Shown here: one piece after another, positions 11,081 to 23,101 of the stretch | Layout: each line of letters opens with the position of its first letter | How positions within the stretch are numbered: position 1 is the stretch's first letter | Assembly: GCA_031002005.1 (NCBI GenBank) | Contig: CM061919.1 | Location: 172,715,121-172,779,120 of the forward strand | Length of the DNA stretch: 64,000 nt | Source: Vandiemenella viatica | Lineage: Eukaryota; Arthropoda; Insecta; Orthoptera; Morabidae | Direction of reading: 5' to 3' | Position numbers and translations under genes: made by a program | Notes under the pieces: generated by a model | The model's input: only the letters and a program-made list of their open reading frames with translations | What the model was told of the DNA's origin: nothing | The model's database searches: none

Positions 11081-13790
11081 TCATACGCCCGATAGACAAT
11101 CGATCAATATCCACTCGGCCACACAAAACGGAACTTTGGCGTCATCTGCAGGACTAAGTTCAGCAGAAATTTTTAACGATGCCATGAATGTTTTCCGTTA
11201 GAATAGGTTGAATTCTAATGGAGGCAGTGTATTTATAGCCGTTAGTAAACACCTGTTGTGTAACGAAATAAATATCGATACGGTCTGAAATCCTATGGAT
11301 TAGACTAAAAGTAGCTAGGAAAAAATTTGTAACAGGTTCTTTCTATCATCCACCTGATGCAGATGTCGCTATTGCTGAGGCCTTAAGAACTAATGTAAGT
11401 AATATAGCTAGTCAATTTCCGGATCATGCAATAATACTAGGTGATGACTTCAACTTTCCGTATATCGACTGGACTAATTACGTCCACGTTACTGGTGGCA
11501 GGGATAAGACATCCTGTGAAATTATTCTTGACCTTTTCTCAGATTTTAAACTTGAGCAGCTCGTCACTGAACCAACGCGGTGCCACAACGATAACGAAAA
11601 CATTTTAGATATTCTCGTTACGAATAGGCCTGAATTATTTACAGACATTTCTACCACAATGGGAATAAGTGATCATGAAGCTGTAATTGCTACAGTAAAA
11701 TTAATAGCCGCGCGCAAAAAGAAAGGGTCGTTTACAGGCTTGAAAAGGCCCCAATGGAGAGTTTAAGAACATTTTTGAGGGATAATTACATTACCTTTAC
11801 AGACGAAAAAGGCTCGGTTGAAGAGATGTGGCTTCGATTCATGCATATAGTCAGGGAAGGTGTGGACTTATATATACCGAAAAGGACGCCCAGGGATGGG
11901 AACGATCCCCTGTGGTATACACGTGAAGTTAAAAGGTTACTTAAAAAGCAAAGGAGATACATGCATGCTCAAGGAGGACGATGTATAGGAGTGATTTAGA
12001 AAAGCTAGCTGAGACAAGAGTACAGGTCAAGAATGCGATGCGCGAGGCCTTTAAGGAGCAACTCACTTTCCAAGAGTCTCAAAGAAAACCAAAGGAAATT
12101 GTGGTCGTATGTAAAAAAAGATACTGGTAGTGACAACAATACGTCAGGAAGTTGATGACAGCCATGAAAAGGCTACCGTATTTAACACCAAATTAAAAAA
12201 TTCTTTCACTGACGAAAACATGGAAAACATTCCCGCGTTTGCACGGCGTGTAGAATTTGAGATGGATCCAGTTCAAATTGATAGTGTAGGTATCACAAAG
12301 CAATTAAAGCTCCTGAAGTGGGGGAAGGCCCCGGTTCCTGATGGTATACCAGTAAGAGTATTGTCGGAATACGCGGAAGAAATAGAACCATTTCTGTCAG
12401 ATATATTTCGTAAATCTTTAGAGGAAAGGAAAGTACCTTCTGACTGGAAAATAGCGAAGGTGATTCCCATTTTCAAGAAAGGAGATCGGAGAGATCCTAG
12501 GAATTATCGACCGATATCGCTAACATCTGTTTGCAGTAGAATTCTGGAGCATGTCATATGCTCTAACGTTATGAAGTTTCTAGATGAAAACGAGTTACTT
12601 ACAGTGAACCAACACGTATTTCAGAAGAACCGATCATGTGAAATGCAACTGGCTCTATTTTCGCATGACATAATGAAGATTATCGCTGCAGGATCACAAG
12701 TTGATGCTATTTTCTTGGATTTCCAGAAAGCTTTTGACTCTGTACCACACAACCGGCTTTAGGTGAAGATTCGAGCGTACGGAATATCTGATCAGATTTG
12801 CAAATGGATACGCGACTTTCTAACTGGTCGGTCGCAGTATGTCGTTGTTGATGGGGAAGCCTCTTCAAAGCTAGATGTTACTTCGGGGGTTCCTCAAGGA
12901 AGTGTAATAGGGCCACTTCTTTTCTTAATTTTTATAAACGATCTCGGTGACAACGTTAATTTCAAGATGCGATTTTTTGCTGATGATGCACTTATTTATA
13001 GGGAAGTGAGGTGCTCTGAAGATTGCTTAGAAATTCAGCGCGATCTGGATGTTATTTTGGAATGGTGCCGTAAATGGCAGCTTACACTTAACTGCAAAAA
13101 GTGCAAGACAATGCAAATAAGTAATAAAAAGACCCCGTTTTCTCATGATTACAAAGTTAACAATTCAGTTGTTGACACGGTAGACTCACTGAAGTATCTA
13201 GGCGTAACAGTACAAAGCAACATGAAATGGGACTTGCACATAACTTCAGTCGCAGGTAAAGCTAATTCTAAACTACGTTTTATAGGTTGTATGTTGAGAA
13301 GTTGTAGTGCTCATACAAAGGAAATTGCGTACAAAACACTAGTTCATCCGCATTTGGAATACTGTTGTGCAATTTGGGATCCATATCGCAAGGGATTGAG
13401 TGATACGTCGGAGAAGGTACAGAGGAGAGCCACTCGATTCGTGACCGCTAGTTACAGTCCTTATATAAGTGTCACAGAGCTGATACGTAGGTTGGGCTGG
13501 GATTGTTTGGTGGACAGACGACGTCGTTTTCGTTTGAATTTGTTGTATAATATGCGAAAATCTTTAATTTATGAGTGCAATGAAATGCTTCTTCCGCCAA
13601 TCTATTTAGGTCGCAATGACAGGAGGGAAAAGATTCGAGAAATAAGATGCCGTACTGATAAATTTATGTATTCTTTCTTTCCTCGTTCTGTTCGGGATTG
13701 GAGTGCACTGAATTAGGATTGGTGCTGAGCCACCCACAGTAGTTGTGAATTGCAGAGTATAGATGTAGACTCAAACCCTGCACCACATGC
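11080..13790 (+). pseudogene. LINE-B: endonuclease-reverse transcriptase ORF2, nearly complete
   Basis: A CR1/Jockey-superfamily non-LTR retrotransposon ORF2. The endonuclease shows GSFYHPPDADVAIAEAL, ILGDDFNFPYIDW and ILVTNRP, then MGISDHEAV (to about 11750). The RT shows DGIPVRVLS, RNYRPISLTSVCSRILEH, FLDFQKAFDSVPHNRL and FFADDALIY; the two catalytic blocks are intact. The RT reads from 12130 to 13716 in one frame interrupted only by TAG at 12760-12762. The C-terminal part ends PRSVRDWSALN. The endonuclease portion has several stops. The 3' tail is a short AGAGTATAGATGTAGA-type sequence rather than poly(A). It is the least damaged LINE in the window and unlike LINE-X in sequence. Confidence 0.88.
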
Positions 13791-14391
13791 ACAAACAGAG
13801 TTCCATCACAATGTGGCCAACAGATGGTGTTCAGTATTTCCCCTAACTGTCATAAGTAATCTTTTATTAGAGAATGACACATTTTTAAATAGTATTTTTT
13901 TTTTCTTTCTCTAAATTTGTATTTATTTATTTACTACAGATTAGTAGGCAGTAGCCTGTCACAGTATCACTAAATCTATATCTGGCCTTGCTACTGATGT
14001 AAACAAACCATATAATATATTTTCAGATGCGAGCAGTGACATATAAAGTAAAGAGCAACCATCCTTTGGTGTTAGATTTTTTAATGAATATAAGTAAAAT
14101 GATACTTCAAGAAGAATTTTTGTTGAGCTCTATAGCCTCTGCAATTATCTAGAAATAACAAGACTTCATTAAGGAAAGTGCTTCTGGCAAGGATATGATG
14201 GATGTTCCACTATAGCAGGAGAGGATAGTAGAGTTCATAAAATAATACAAAAAATATAAAAGAGCACTGTAATTTTAGTGTGCTAAATGTTAACAACTTA
14301 AATCATATAGGAGTGACAAGAAAGACGATTTTCACAATCTAAAAAAAAAATTATAATTTTTTTATACTAATCATCTTGTTGTTGAAAACAG
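13791..14391. other. AT-rich sequence, nothing recognised
   Basis: No coding or repeat identity seen. The final 50 bases contain a T-rich tract and TACTAAT followed by AACAG, which could be an intron end (see next entry). Confidence 0.4.
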
Positions 14392-14504
14392 ATACCAAAT
14401 GTACCAAGACTGCATGAAACCAACTAGAATCAAAAAAGATACAGAAGCATTGCCACATGCAAGGAACATTATGTGTAAATTGTTACAGACACACAATCAC
14501 AAAG
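14392..14504 (+). other. possible orphan exon
   Basis: A 113-base block is bounded by a plausible acceptor (TACTAAT branch-like sequence, T-rich tract, AACAG) and a plausible donor (AAG/GTGAGA). One frame is open throughout and encodes YQMYQDCMKPTRIKKDTEAL and about 17 further residues including PHARNIMCKLLQTHNHK. I do not recognise the protein. It is on the opposite strand to GDH and outside its span. It could be an exon of a plus-strand gene, or chance. Confidence 0.25.
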
Positions 14505-14629
14505 GTGAGAAATTTGCTTTGGAAGACTTTAAAGTAATCAAAATATTTTCTTTTGTTAAAAATAAATACTGTGAATTGTTTTTATTATTTATTAATAATG
14601 CCACATGTGTCAGTCCATTAAGGAATTGA

Positions 14630-15490
14630 GTAATTCCATTCATTAAAATTTAAAATAAACACAAAAATTCATTTTGGTAACACATCCTTAAGTGTATAGT
14701 TGAAAACAACTAGAACATTGAAAAATGATCAAATAACACCATGCTCTTTAAGACTGATTTCACCTTTTTAAAAAAAATCATATTACCAATTTTTACAAAA
14801 TAAAACAGTAATACATATATTAAAAAATAAGCTTAAATTTTGTCACCATCAAATTAAGTACAATTTCACAAGAAAGTATTTTTTGATTGCATATTTAATC
14901 ACCGTAAATCAATATAGCATCTTTCCAGGAATGCATCCAAATAATTATATTGATAAGAAATTACGAATTAAATTACATTTATAAGTATTTAATGCACTTC
15001 TTGTTGTTATTGAGTAGCCATGTCGAAGGTGGCTGATGCTTATGTCATGAGGGCATTTGTTTTAAGAAAGTCATTTTGGAAATGGTTATTCCGGGAACAT
15101 TCTCCAACATGACATGTTTTTCCAAAACGATTGTCACATCTCTGTTGTCTCTTCTCAAGTATGGCTAAGTAAACAGAAAAGGCTTACGTATTTAGCAGTG
15201 TATTTTATATCTTTAAACGAGCAATTCTTGTATTTGGATAATGTTTTGTTTTTTAAGTTTACCTAAATAGTTGTCTGCCCTGAAAAACGTGATTTTACAA
15301 CAACAAAAATCAGCAATTCTTGTATCTGGTATCAGCGAAATGGCACTAACACCATCTCGTAGATGTTTCAGGTATCAGTAAGCCTACTGATGTTTGTTAC
15401 TACCACAGTTCACTGGTGTTCATAGATCAGGACTATCAGTTATTTGGGATAGATTTCTGGAGTAATAATTATAAAAAAATCACAGTGGAA
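14630..15490. other. AT-rich sequence, nothing recognised
   Basis: No coding frame with recognisable motifs and no clear repeat boundary before the LINE-X endonuclease begins at about 15490. Confidence 0.4.
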
Positions 15491-15492
15491 GA

Positions 15493-16051
15493 ATGACAGA
15501 CGAAGATGAGGCTCTTGGGGAGAAATTAAATTCATACTCAGATTTCAGAGGTGAGAATAGAATGATCATCATCGTTGGGAATTTAAATTTACCAGATGTA
15601 GACTGGGTAGGAAATAACAGTAATAACACAAGGGAACAGAGATTTGCAAATACCCTAATAAGGGAAGGAGGATTTACACAAGTGGTAGAGCAGAACACTA
15701 GGGGACAAAATATTTTGGATATATTCCTAATAAAGCCCGATGATAACCTTGTGGGGTGTCAAGTAACCGAAGGAATAAGTGATCATGAAGCAGTTCTGAT
15801 GGATATTAGAGGATTCAGTAAATCAGCAGCAAAAATTGAAAGGGTAAATAGGTACAATTATAAAAAGGCACAAATTTTTAATTTGAAGAAATATTTCAGA
15901 GAACATTTCAGCAAATAGAAGGAAGGCACAAGTACAGTAAAGATGGGAAGAGTTCAAGAAGATAATAAGAAAGAAGGAAGAAAAATGTATTCCAAAACCA
16001 AAAATAAAGAGAAGTAGAGAACCTGTGTACTATAATAGGGAGGTTGTAAGG
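15493..16051 (+). pseudogene. LINE-X copy 1, endonuclease part (5' segment)
   Basis: The open frame MTDEDEALGEKLNSYSDFRG continues through IIIVGNLNLPDVDW (GDLN-type block) and VTEGISDHEAVLMDI, typical of AP-endonuclease domains of CR1/Jockey-type LINEs. It breaks off after PVYYNREVV at about 16051, where an unclassified repeat is inserted. The element resumes at 17964. The same family supplies at least ten other fragments in this window. Confidence 0.8.
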
Positions 16052-17963
16052 ATCCTATCAATACTGGTGTTATAGTATTGGTTCCATCACCTTAACTAAC
16101 CTCCAACTTGCTTTAAGTTTTGTAGAAATATCAACTGTTCAAACTGTTAAAATGTGTAAAAACTCAGAATGACTCAACTGTAATTAATTACGGCCCCCAC
16201 TTCCCTAATTATCTTCAGGAAAGAAAAGGTTAATTTGCACTAATAAAATACATGCACAGTTCAAGTATAAAATTGCACTAAATTCTTCAAAATCACATTA
16301 TAAATCACTATTACAGTTGACATTGGCTATCGGACAATCATTTCCAAAAATTGCAAGTAGTGAAGAGGAATGAACCGACCGAACCCTTGTTAAGAATTTC
16401 AAAGTTTCATTTCTAAAGTTCACATAGTCACACGTTAGTAAAATTTCATGACGTCTGCCAAAAGCATGTGATTCCAGCACTACTTCCTGTCCCTCCCAGC
16501 ATGCCTCGGGCAGCAAAGCGTGTCTCCGAGCAATATGTCTGACTGCTCCTATGCTTTTCGACCAACTCTGGTGGCCTCGTGACCGCACGTTCTCATATAG
16601 CCTTGGATCCATGACACATGCAACTTCCCACTTCTAAACATAGTTTGGAAAAATTTTGTAACTTCGAGAACTCAAAATTTTACAGTGTCTAGAGATCTAC
16701 CTAATGGTTGGTTTACTTTATCATGATTTCTCCTTTAAAGTTACTCAATTCGTTGTAAAAAATTGAAATGTGAAACTGCATCATGATACTATTTTCGTGT
16801 AAGCCAAACCGAGATTGGCGGTGTAACGGCTAGCGTTCTCACCTCGCCTTCGGGAGGATGGCGGTTCGAATCCCCGTCCGGGCATCCAGCTTTGGGTTTT
16901 CCATGGTTTCCCAAACCATTCCAGGCAAATGCCGGGATGCTTCCTTCCAAAGGGCCATGGCCAAATTCCTTCCCATTCCTTGCCCCCATCCTTTCCCGTC
17001 TCTAAAGACCTCGCTGTTGAAAGACGTAAAGCAGTTGAAAAAAAAAAAGTGTAAGCCAAGGGACTTTCCCGAGTTTGACATCCTGTTCAAAGTGTGTATG
17101 ATTTCTTGGTTTCAGATTTTAAAACTTATCTCACCTTGTTCTATGATTTCTCCACTTTTCAAGACTGTTTTTACTTTTTCCATAGGTGGTATAATTTTGA
17201 AATTATCGACCTCACCAAAATTGAATTAGGTGTCAAAAAACCGCTACTAAGCCAACTTAATATTTTGTTGAATTACTGTTAAGAAATGCTTATTATGAAA
17301 AGTGGTCTACGGCATGGTCTCCTGCCCTATTTATTCCCTATTTTAAAAGTAATTTTATTTACTGACATGGGTTAGATCGTCCACAACTTTAATTTGTATT
17401 TGAAAGCATTTTTTCTATGGTTTAATTACATTAAAACTGATTTAGTGCTTGTTTGACTGTGTGGAATGCTTCAAAAATTTTGTATGTTGTGCAGTGTTCT
17501 CTTTAATTATATAAGAATTATCAGTTGACTCCGAAACCAACTTGTTGTTAGGTGGTGTTGAAAATACGAATGTATTTGTCAAAGTTTTAAAATTGTGTTT
17601 TCTTTATTTTTCTTGCCTGAAACTGTTGATTTATTGCAAATTTTACTTTCCCCTGGTTAATTATTATTATAAACAATTTTTATTGCATCGAAAAGTGTGA
17701 TGAGAAGGTGCTATTGTGTCGTAATCAAGTTTAAGGGCTGTTCAGGTGAATTATTCCCTCTTGTACCTATTTCGGAAAGTTTAAATCTTATTTTCTCTTA
17801 TTTAAAGTGTTTATGGTTTGCTTTATGTGTTGTACTGTTTTTCTGGTTTCAAATCTTCGCATATGTGCCTATATGCTGTATTATCGGTCCTTGCATCTAA
17901 CCTGTTCCCCACTGCCCATAGTGAATTGATGAAATTTAAAGTGCTACTGAGATAGCTTACAAG
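16052..17963. repeat. unclassified interspersed repeat inserted in LINE-X copy 1
   Basis: This 1.9 kb block separates the endonuclease and RT parts of one LINE. GTAAGG occurs on both sides (16046-16051 and 17964-17969), a possible short or decayed target duplication. It shares divergent but collinear similarity with 53373-55010: for example CATTTCC.AAAAT..CAAGT..TGAAGAGGA near 16340-16370 and near 53670-53700, and TTTAAAATT...CCTGAAACT near 17590 and 54670. It has no obvious terminal inverted repeat and no recognisable protein. Removing the SINE inside leaves about 1.66 kb, close to the length of the 53 kb copy. Confidence 0.5.
16797..17059 (+). mobile_element. tRNA-derived SINE with perfect 11-bp target duplication
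   Basis: The body is 16808-17048. The head carries a perfect RNA polymerase III B box (GGTTCGAATCC, about 16862) and an A-box-like TGGCGGTGTAACGG upstream. The non-tRNA body contains GGGTTTTCCATGGTTTCCC and AATGCCGGGATG, a type widespread in insect SINEs, and ends in an A-rich tail. GTGTAAGCCAA occurs immediately before (16797-16807) and after (17049-17059), so the insertion is clean and comparatively recent. It was made by the enzymes of some LINE and encodes no protein. Confidence 0.9.
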
Positions 17964-19942
17964 GTAAGGAGGTTAAAGAGGTTGGTAAGAAGAGAACATA
18001 ACAGAGTTAAGAGACAGCAGGGTAGTAGGGAATATTTAAAAACAACTAAACAATGACCTAATAATAGCTTAGAAGGTGGCTATAGATGGGTTTATGAAGA
18101 GTATTGTCAATGCAGGAAGACCATTGACTGATGCGTCTAAAAATTTCTATGGCTATGTTAGAAAACTGAAGGGAAGGGAGGGTGTTGAGACTCTTATAGA
18201 TAAGGAGGGAGAAGGAGTTACTGAGAATTTGAAAAAGGCAGAGATTTTAAGTAACTGGTTTAGTGAGAGCATTTGGGACAATGAATCAGAAACGGGAGGG
18301 TCTAATTCGGAGAACGAGCTTAACAACACAATTAGAAATGAAGATACCAAAAAAACTGAAATTCATCCTGAGGAAATCATGAAGAAAATAATAAAGTTGA
18401 AAAGACATAAAGGGGCTGGTGTAGATAATATAACTACAAATATCTTAAAGATAGCCAGATGTAACATTGTACTGTCACTTGAAATAATATTTAACTTGAG
18501 TCTGGATACTTGTTGCTTTTTCACAGGACTGGAAAAGTGTGATAGTAATGCCAGTACATAATGGAGGGGTGAGAAATAGAGTCAAAAATAAGAGGCCGAT
18601 CAGTTTGACATCAATGGTAGGTAAATTAATGCAACCACATCAGAAATATATGTGAGTGGTTTTCAAATAGGCAACATGAATTTAGGCAAGTATATTCATG
18701 TAAACCTCAGTTGGTGGGATATAGGCAAGTCAGATGAAATGGCCAAGGGAGGCCAAATTGATAATGTAACACTAGATCTTTCAAAGGCTTCTGACAGAGT
18801 GAGCTATAAAATGGTAGTAAATAAGGTAAAAACTATTGGAGTGGAAGAGAAAGTGATTTACTGGGTAGAAGAATTTTTAAATGGTAGAAAACAGAAGGTT
18901 GGGTTAGGAAATGCAGTATCAAAAGAAGTGGAAGTAAATATTGGAATGCCACAGGGTAGCGTACTGGGACCATTGCTATTCATTATTCTAATGAATAATT
19001 GTGTTGATTGTTTACTATCAGAAATTGTTTACAGATGAAATACTGATATTTAAAAGGATCAAAACGGTAGAGTACTGTAAACAGCTGCAGGGTGATTTGG
19101 ACAGGATATCTTGTTGGGTTGGTAAACATGGGATGAAGATAAATGCAAAGAAGAGTCAGCTTATTACATACACAAATAAAAAACTAAAGGTTGATTACAA
19201 TTTTAAGGTAGGGAAAGAATTGCTTGTTGAAGACATGAAATGTAAATATCTTGGCATTACATTTGATAACAAGCTTAACTGGGCAGGAGATATAGGTCAG
19301 GTAGTAGGAAAAGATTTTAAAATTCTGCACTTCTTGGAGAGAGTGATAAGGGGATGTACAAGAGAAGTAAAGGAACTGGGTTACAAAACTTTGGTCAGAT
19401 CATTGCTTGAATATGGTAGTGTAGTATAGGACCCACATATTGCGTATCAAATACAGGAGTTGGAGAAGGTGCAGAAAGGGGCTGCTAGATTTGTTTATGG
19501 AAATTACTGCAGAATGCAATCAGTAACAGATATGATAAAAGAGCTGTAATGGGATTCAAGGAAGACAGGAGGAGGGTGAAGAGGGTCATGGGAGTGTACA
19601 AGTTGTATACTGGTGATGAGGCATGGAAAGATATTGGTGTAAGAATTAAAAGTAATGTATGGAAGGGAAAAGATGACCATGACCACAAGCTGACACTCAA
19701 TTTCAGACACAAGGGTGTAGGAAGATTCTCTTTTTTGGGTAAAGGTGTCAAGGATTGGAATAAGTTATCAAGAGAAATGATGAATAATTTCCCAAAAATG
19801 TTGAAAGAATTTAAAGTTAAAATTTCCAGAGGGCAAATTTGTAGACAAATGTAGGTGGGTGCAGGAAAGGAAGAAGATGGGTGTATAGCGAAATTGCTAC
19901 CGGGGCATGCGCTCCATCACAATTTAATTAATAATAATACAT
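17964..19942 (+). pseudogene. LINE-X copy 1, reverse transcriptase and 3' end
   Basis: This continues the element begun at 15493. Frames include SKNFYGYVRKLKGREGVETL, HKGAGVDNITTNILKIA, VTLDLSKASDRVSYKMVVNK and GMPQGSVLGPLLF. The second catalytic block is degenerate: LFTDEIL replaces the usual FADD, so this copy cannot be active. C-terminal landmarks are [30 protein letters not shown] and [14 protein letters not shown]. The 3' end is CTCCATCACAATTTAATTAA followed by TAATAAT, not poly(A). This tail defines the family and is seen in most other copies here. Several stops and frameshifts are present. Confidence 0.85.
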
Positions 19943-20319
19943 TTCTCTTCGGTTTGAGCAAGAAACTCCTATATCTTTAAACAAACAATGTACGTATACT
20001 AGCTGACCCATGCAAATATTTTGCACAGTATCATGATCATTCACCAAATGGTAATACAGTAATCAGAAAATAAAGAAATGCGAGTATTTATTATGAAAGG
20101 TTGTTTATTTTGAAGAATAGTAATAAATATCACTTTTACTGCAAAAAGTTGTTATCATTAAATACTATATGTTTAATTAAAAATGCTTAAAAAGTAAATA
20201 TTTATGAAAAATTGGATTTGTCAGATGACTTTTTTCAGTCTTCTTTACTTTACAATGCTTCTTTGAAAACAATATTAGCACTTATAATGTGATCATCATT
20301 GACTTTTTTACCTTATGAT

Positions 20320-20478
20320 TCTTTAACACGAAAATAAAAATTAATAAATCTACAGACTCGTGAAAAAAGCGACATGTGGGTGTCCACAGGAAAAAAACAG
20401 ATTCTGATAAACACAATCCTGCCTTTTGAAGCATCTGACCTTGTGCTTTATAATTGTTCATAGCAAAGGTTACTTCTA
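20320..20478 (-). pseudogene. Helitron helicase, C-terminal end (after mariner)
   Basis: The minus frame reads EVTFAMNNYKAQGQMLQKAG, then LCLSESVFF, corresponding to the helicase motif usually written AFAMTINKSQGQT and the following strand. It then frameshifts through a VALSRV-like and NHKVK-like end. The frame is continuous with 21767-22050 if the mariner and one TA are removed, giving KQFPLEVTFAMNNYKAQGQ. Fragment only, no function expected. Confidence 0.75.
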
Positions 20479-21766
20479 CCAGGTGTGTAAATATTAAACC
20501 GGAAATTGCCAATAGATGGCTCTAGCTATCAATGCAGTTACCATCAGATTGCATCATTGTAACCACTTTCTTTTTTTTGACATCTGACAGCCATTTTTAT
20601 CCCACAACAATACAAGTTTCATATGACAGTGTAGTTTTCAATAATGTTGAACATTTTAAGTTTTGAGCATTGAAACTACAATTTGCGGACATCATTGATT
20701 TTGTGTTACCGTTTAAAGAAAGCTGCTGCAGAATGGCATCAAATGCTTGTCGAAGCTTACGGTGAGCGTCCTCTTGGTAAATCACAGTGTTTTGAGTGGT
20801 TTAAAAATTCAAAAGTGATGATTTTGACGTGAGAAATGAAGACAGTGGAAGACCTCCAAAGAAGTTTGATGACAGCGAGTTTCAAGCATTGTTGGATGAA
20901 GATGATGTCCAAATGCAAGAACAACTCGCAGACCAATTAAATGTAACAAGGGAAGCTGTCTCCACACGTCTAATAAAAGTGATGGGAAAGATCCAGAAGA
21001 TGGGTAAATTGGTTCCAGATGAACTGACTGATAGACACCAAGAAAAATTAAAAACCACTTGTGAAATGCTGCTCGCCAGGTATAAAAGAAAGTTGTTTCT
21101 CCATCGAATTGTGACAGGTGATGAAAAGTGGATATATTTCAAGAAGCCTAAGTGTAAAAGATCGTGGGTAACTCCAGCTGAACCATCAATGTCAAGGCCA
21201 TATCGCTGTGGAAGGAAGACAATGCTCTGTGTTTGGTGAGATCAAAATGGTGTGGTCTATTACGAGCTACTTAAAACCTGATGAAACTGTTAATTCTGAA
21301 CTTTATCAACAGCAAATGATCAATTTGAATGAAGCACTGCAGGAAAAATGACCAGAATACCAGAAAAGGCAACACAAAGTCATTTTGCTTCATGACAACT
21401 TACCATCACATACAGCAAAACCGGTCAAGGAAATGATTGAAGCGCTTAGTTGGGATATACTGATGCATGAGGCTTACTCACCTTACTAAGCTCCATCCGA
21501 TAACTCTCTCTTTACATTTATGGGACACGCACTCGCTGAGCAGCACTTCACTTCTTATGAAAATGTACGAAAATGGCTCAATGACTGCTTTGCGTCAAAA
21601 GAGAGAGAAAAAAAAATTTGGGGTGGCATTCATAAATTTCCATAGAGATAGGGAAAATGTATATCTAACAATGGGCAATACTTAAAACAAGGTACTTTGT
21701 ACCATTTATATACGAGAAAGGTGTATTTTTTATGAAAAAATTCTGGTTTCATATTGACGCACCTGG
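20479..21766 (+). mobile_element. mariner element Mar-1 inserted in Helitron helicase
   Basis: It is 1288 bp, flanked by TA on both sides (20477-20478 and 21767-21768). Ends are CCAGGTGTGTAAATA... and the matching ...ACACCTGG type (here ACGCACCTGG). The transposase lies on the plus strand from about 20653 to 21685. Recognisable blocks are [14 protein letters not shown] (first Asp), [14 protein letters not shown] (second Asp) and a degraded YSP..APSDN. The start codon is lost (ATT where Mar-2 has ATG), an in-frame TGA at 21349-21351 is shared with Mar-2, and several frameshifts follow. Inactive, same family as Mar-2. Confidence 0.9.
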
Positions 21767-22050
21767 TAATGGGAATTGTTTTCTTATCATTTGGAAAGGC
21801 AAAGTTGGATCAGAAGGTATGAGCATAGTTTTAACTGATTGAATGAATTTAGCACTGATGATGTACTCATCTAAGTGAATTAACACTAATTTTGCTCCAT
21901 TAATAAATCCCTTATTAGAATTAAGATTTCTATTTAACATATTAATAGCACTTTTCTTTAAAATAAATTTATGAGGTGGTAAACCAGACAATTTCAGAAA
22001 TTACTCTAGTGATTTGGATGGAATTTCATATGTAGATAAAATTTTGCTCT
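21767..22050 (-). pseudogene. Helitron helicase, penultimate segment (before mariner)
   Basis: The minus frame contains LSGLPPHKFILKKSAINMLN followed by RNLNSNKGFINGAKLVLIHL and QMIRKQFPL, the Pif1-like helicase region just before the last conserved motifs of Helitron Rep-Hel proteins. A stop lies just upstream (ESLE-stop-FLKLSG). The frame runs into the mariner at 21767 and resumes at 20478. Confidence 0.8.
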
Positions 22051-22085
22051 TTAAATTTGCAACACGATTTTTTAAACCTATTTCA

Positions 22086-22279
22086 GTGGTAATATTAGCG
22101 GAGATTGTGGCTCGGCCGAAATGCACCCCTGACAACTGAAACTTTTTTTACAGCACAAGGGACAAGAAATTACATTGAACTTTATTTTATAACAATTCTA
22201 TTTAGTTAAGCAACTGCATTTAAATTAATTGCCAATACACTCTGCTAAACCCATCATATTTGATGGGCTTTGAGGCTAG
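22086..22279 (+). mobile_element. Helitron 3' fragment (Hel-3)
   Basis: It ends on the plus strand with the palindrome CCCATCATATTTGATGGG, then CTTTGAGG, CTAG (22276-22279) and T. The body is the reverse complement of the subterminal sequence in Hel-1 and Hel-2 (GTTGCTTAACTAAATAGAAT and CTCCGCTAATATT blocks). Only the 3' end is present; it abuts Hel-4 near 22085. Confidence 0.75.
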
Positions 22280-23101
22280 TATTAAATTATAATTATTATA
22301 ACATCATTCAAATCCTCCAGCCCAGACTCCAGGCAGATTTTGGAAGAGATCTATGATAATTCTGCGTATAGTGTCATTAATAAAATTGCTGGAACAGCAA
22401 AATTTCCAGTAAGAACTTACCCACATACTCATTGTTTATACTGCACCCTAGCATTACACTTTATATGACTTAAAAAAATAAAAAAATAAAAAACCTGATA
22501 GTTTGGTGTTACTAGAAATTATATGGTTTCCTCACTGAAGCTGAACTTTGGTCTAATGTATGGAAAGAAAAAAAAAAGTGTCAAAATCCAAACTATAGGA
22601 AACAGAACTAGCTCCACTATTAGTTAAATCCAGTTGCTCTTCCCATCCATATAACAGGTGTTTCTCAGTTTGTACACAATTCTCTGTCAACTGAACTACC
22701 AGCTATGGCACAATATCAGACATACACAGTAAATGCAAAACAAAAAAAAAGAGAGTAATTTTCAGGTTTTAATCACTTAGTTAGAGTGCCTGTAACAGAG
22801 TACAAGTTCCACACCTTTCATAAGGTTTCCATACACTTTTGGATTTACAAACAGTGCACCACAGATGACATAATTATACAGCAGCACAATTCACATTGTT
22901 TGAAGCCATTTCATTGCAATTACCAGCTGAAAATAAATATACCAAAAGTTAGTAGTCTGTATTTGAACTGCTATTTTAGTTTCAGCTTACTTTTATCATG
23001 ATGTAAATAATAAATAACCTTGTGATGTGAAACAGCAAAATTATAGTAAACTGAATTATTTCTCATTCATTTGCTCGTATAGTACCTGTATTACAGCTGA
23101 T
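22280..23101 (-). other. GDH 3' flank / probable 3' UTR region
   Basis: AT-rich sequence directly downstream of the GDH stop codon. It probably holds the 3' UTR. No coding frame or repeat identity was recognised, and I did not assign a poly(A) site. Confidence 0.35.

Larger units (their letters stand above)
19999..22085 (-). mobile_element. Helitron (Hel-4), autonomous type, 5'-truncated, with mariner inside
   Basis: On the minus strand the element ends with the palindrome TGCAAAATATTTGCA, eight bases, then CTAG at 20002-19999 followed by T, the standard Helitron 3' terminus. Upstream is the C-terminal part of the Pif1-like helicase, split by a mariner at 20479-21766. The 5' portion (Rep domain and most of the helicase) is missing; the sequence changes near 22085 to the 3' end of another Helitron in the opposite orientation. 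Confidence 0.78.

Noticed and set aside
16781..17229. Four ORFs on both strands around 16.8-17.2 kb
   Set aside because: They are fortuitous reading frames through the SINE, which is non-coding.
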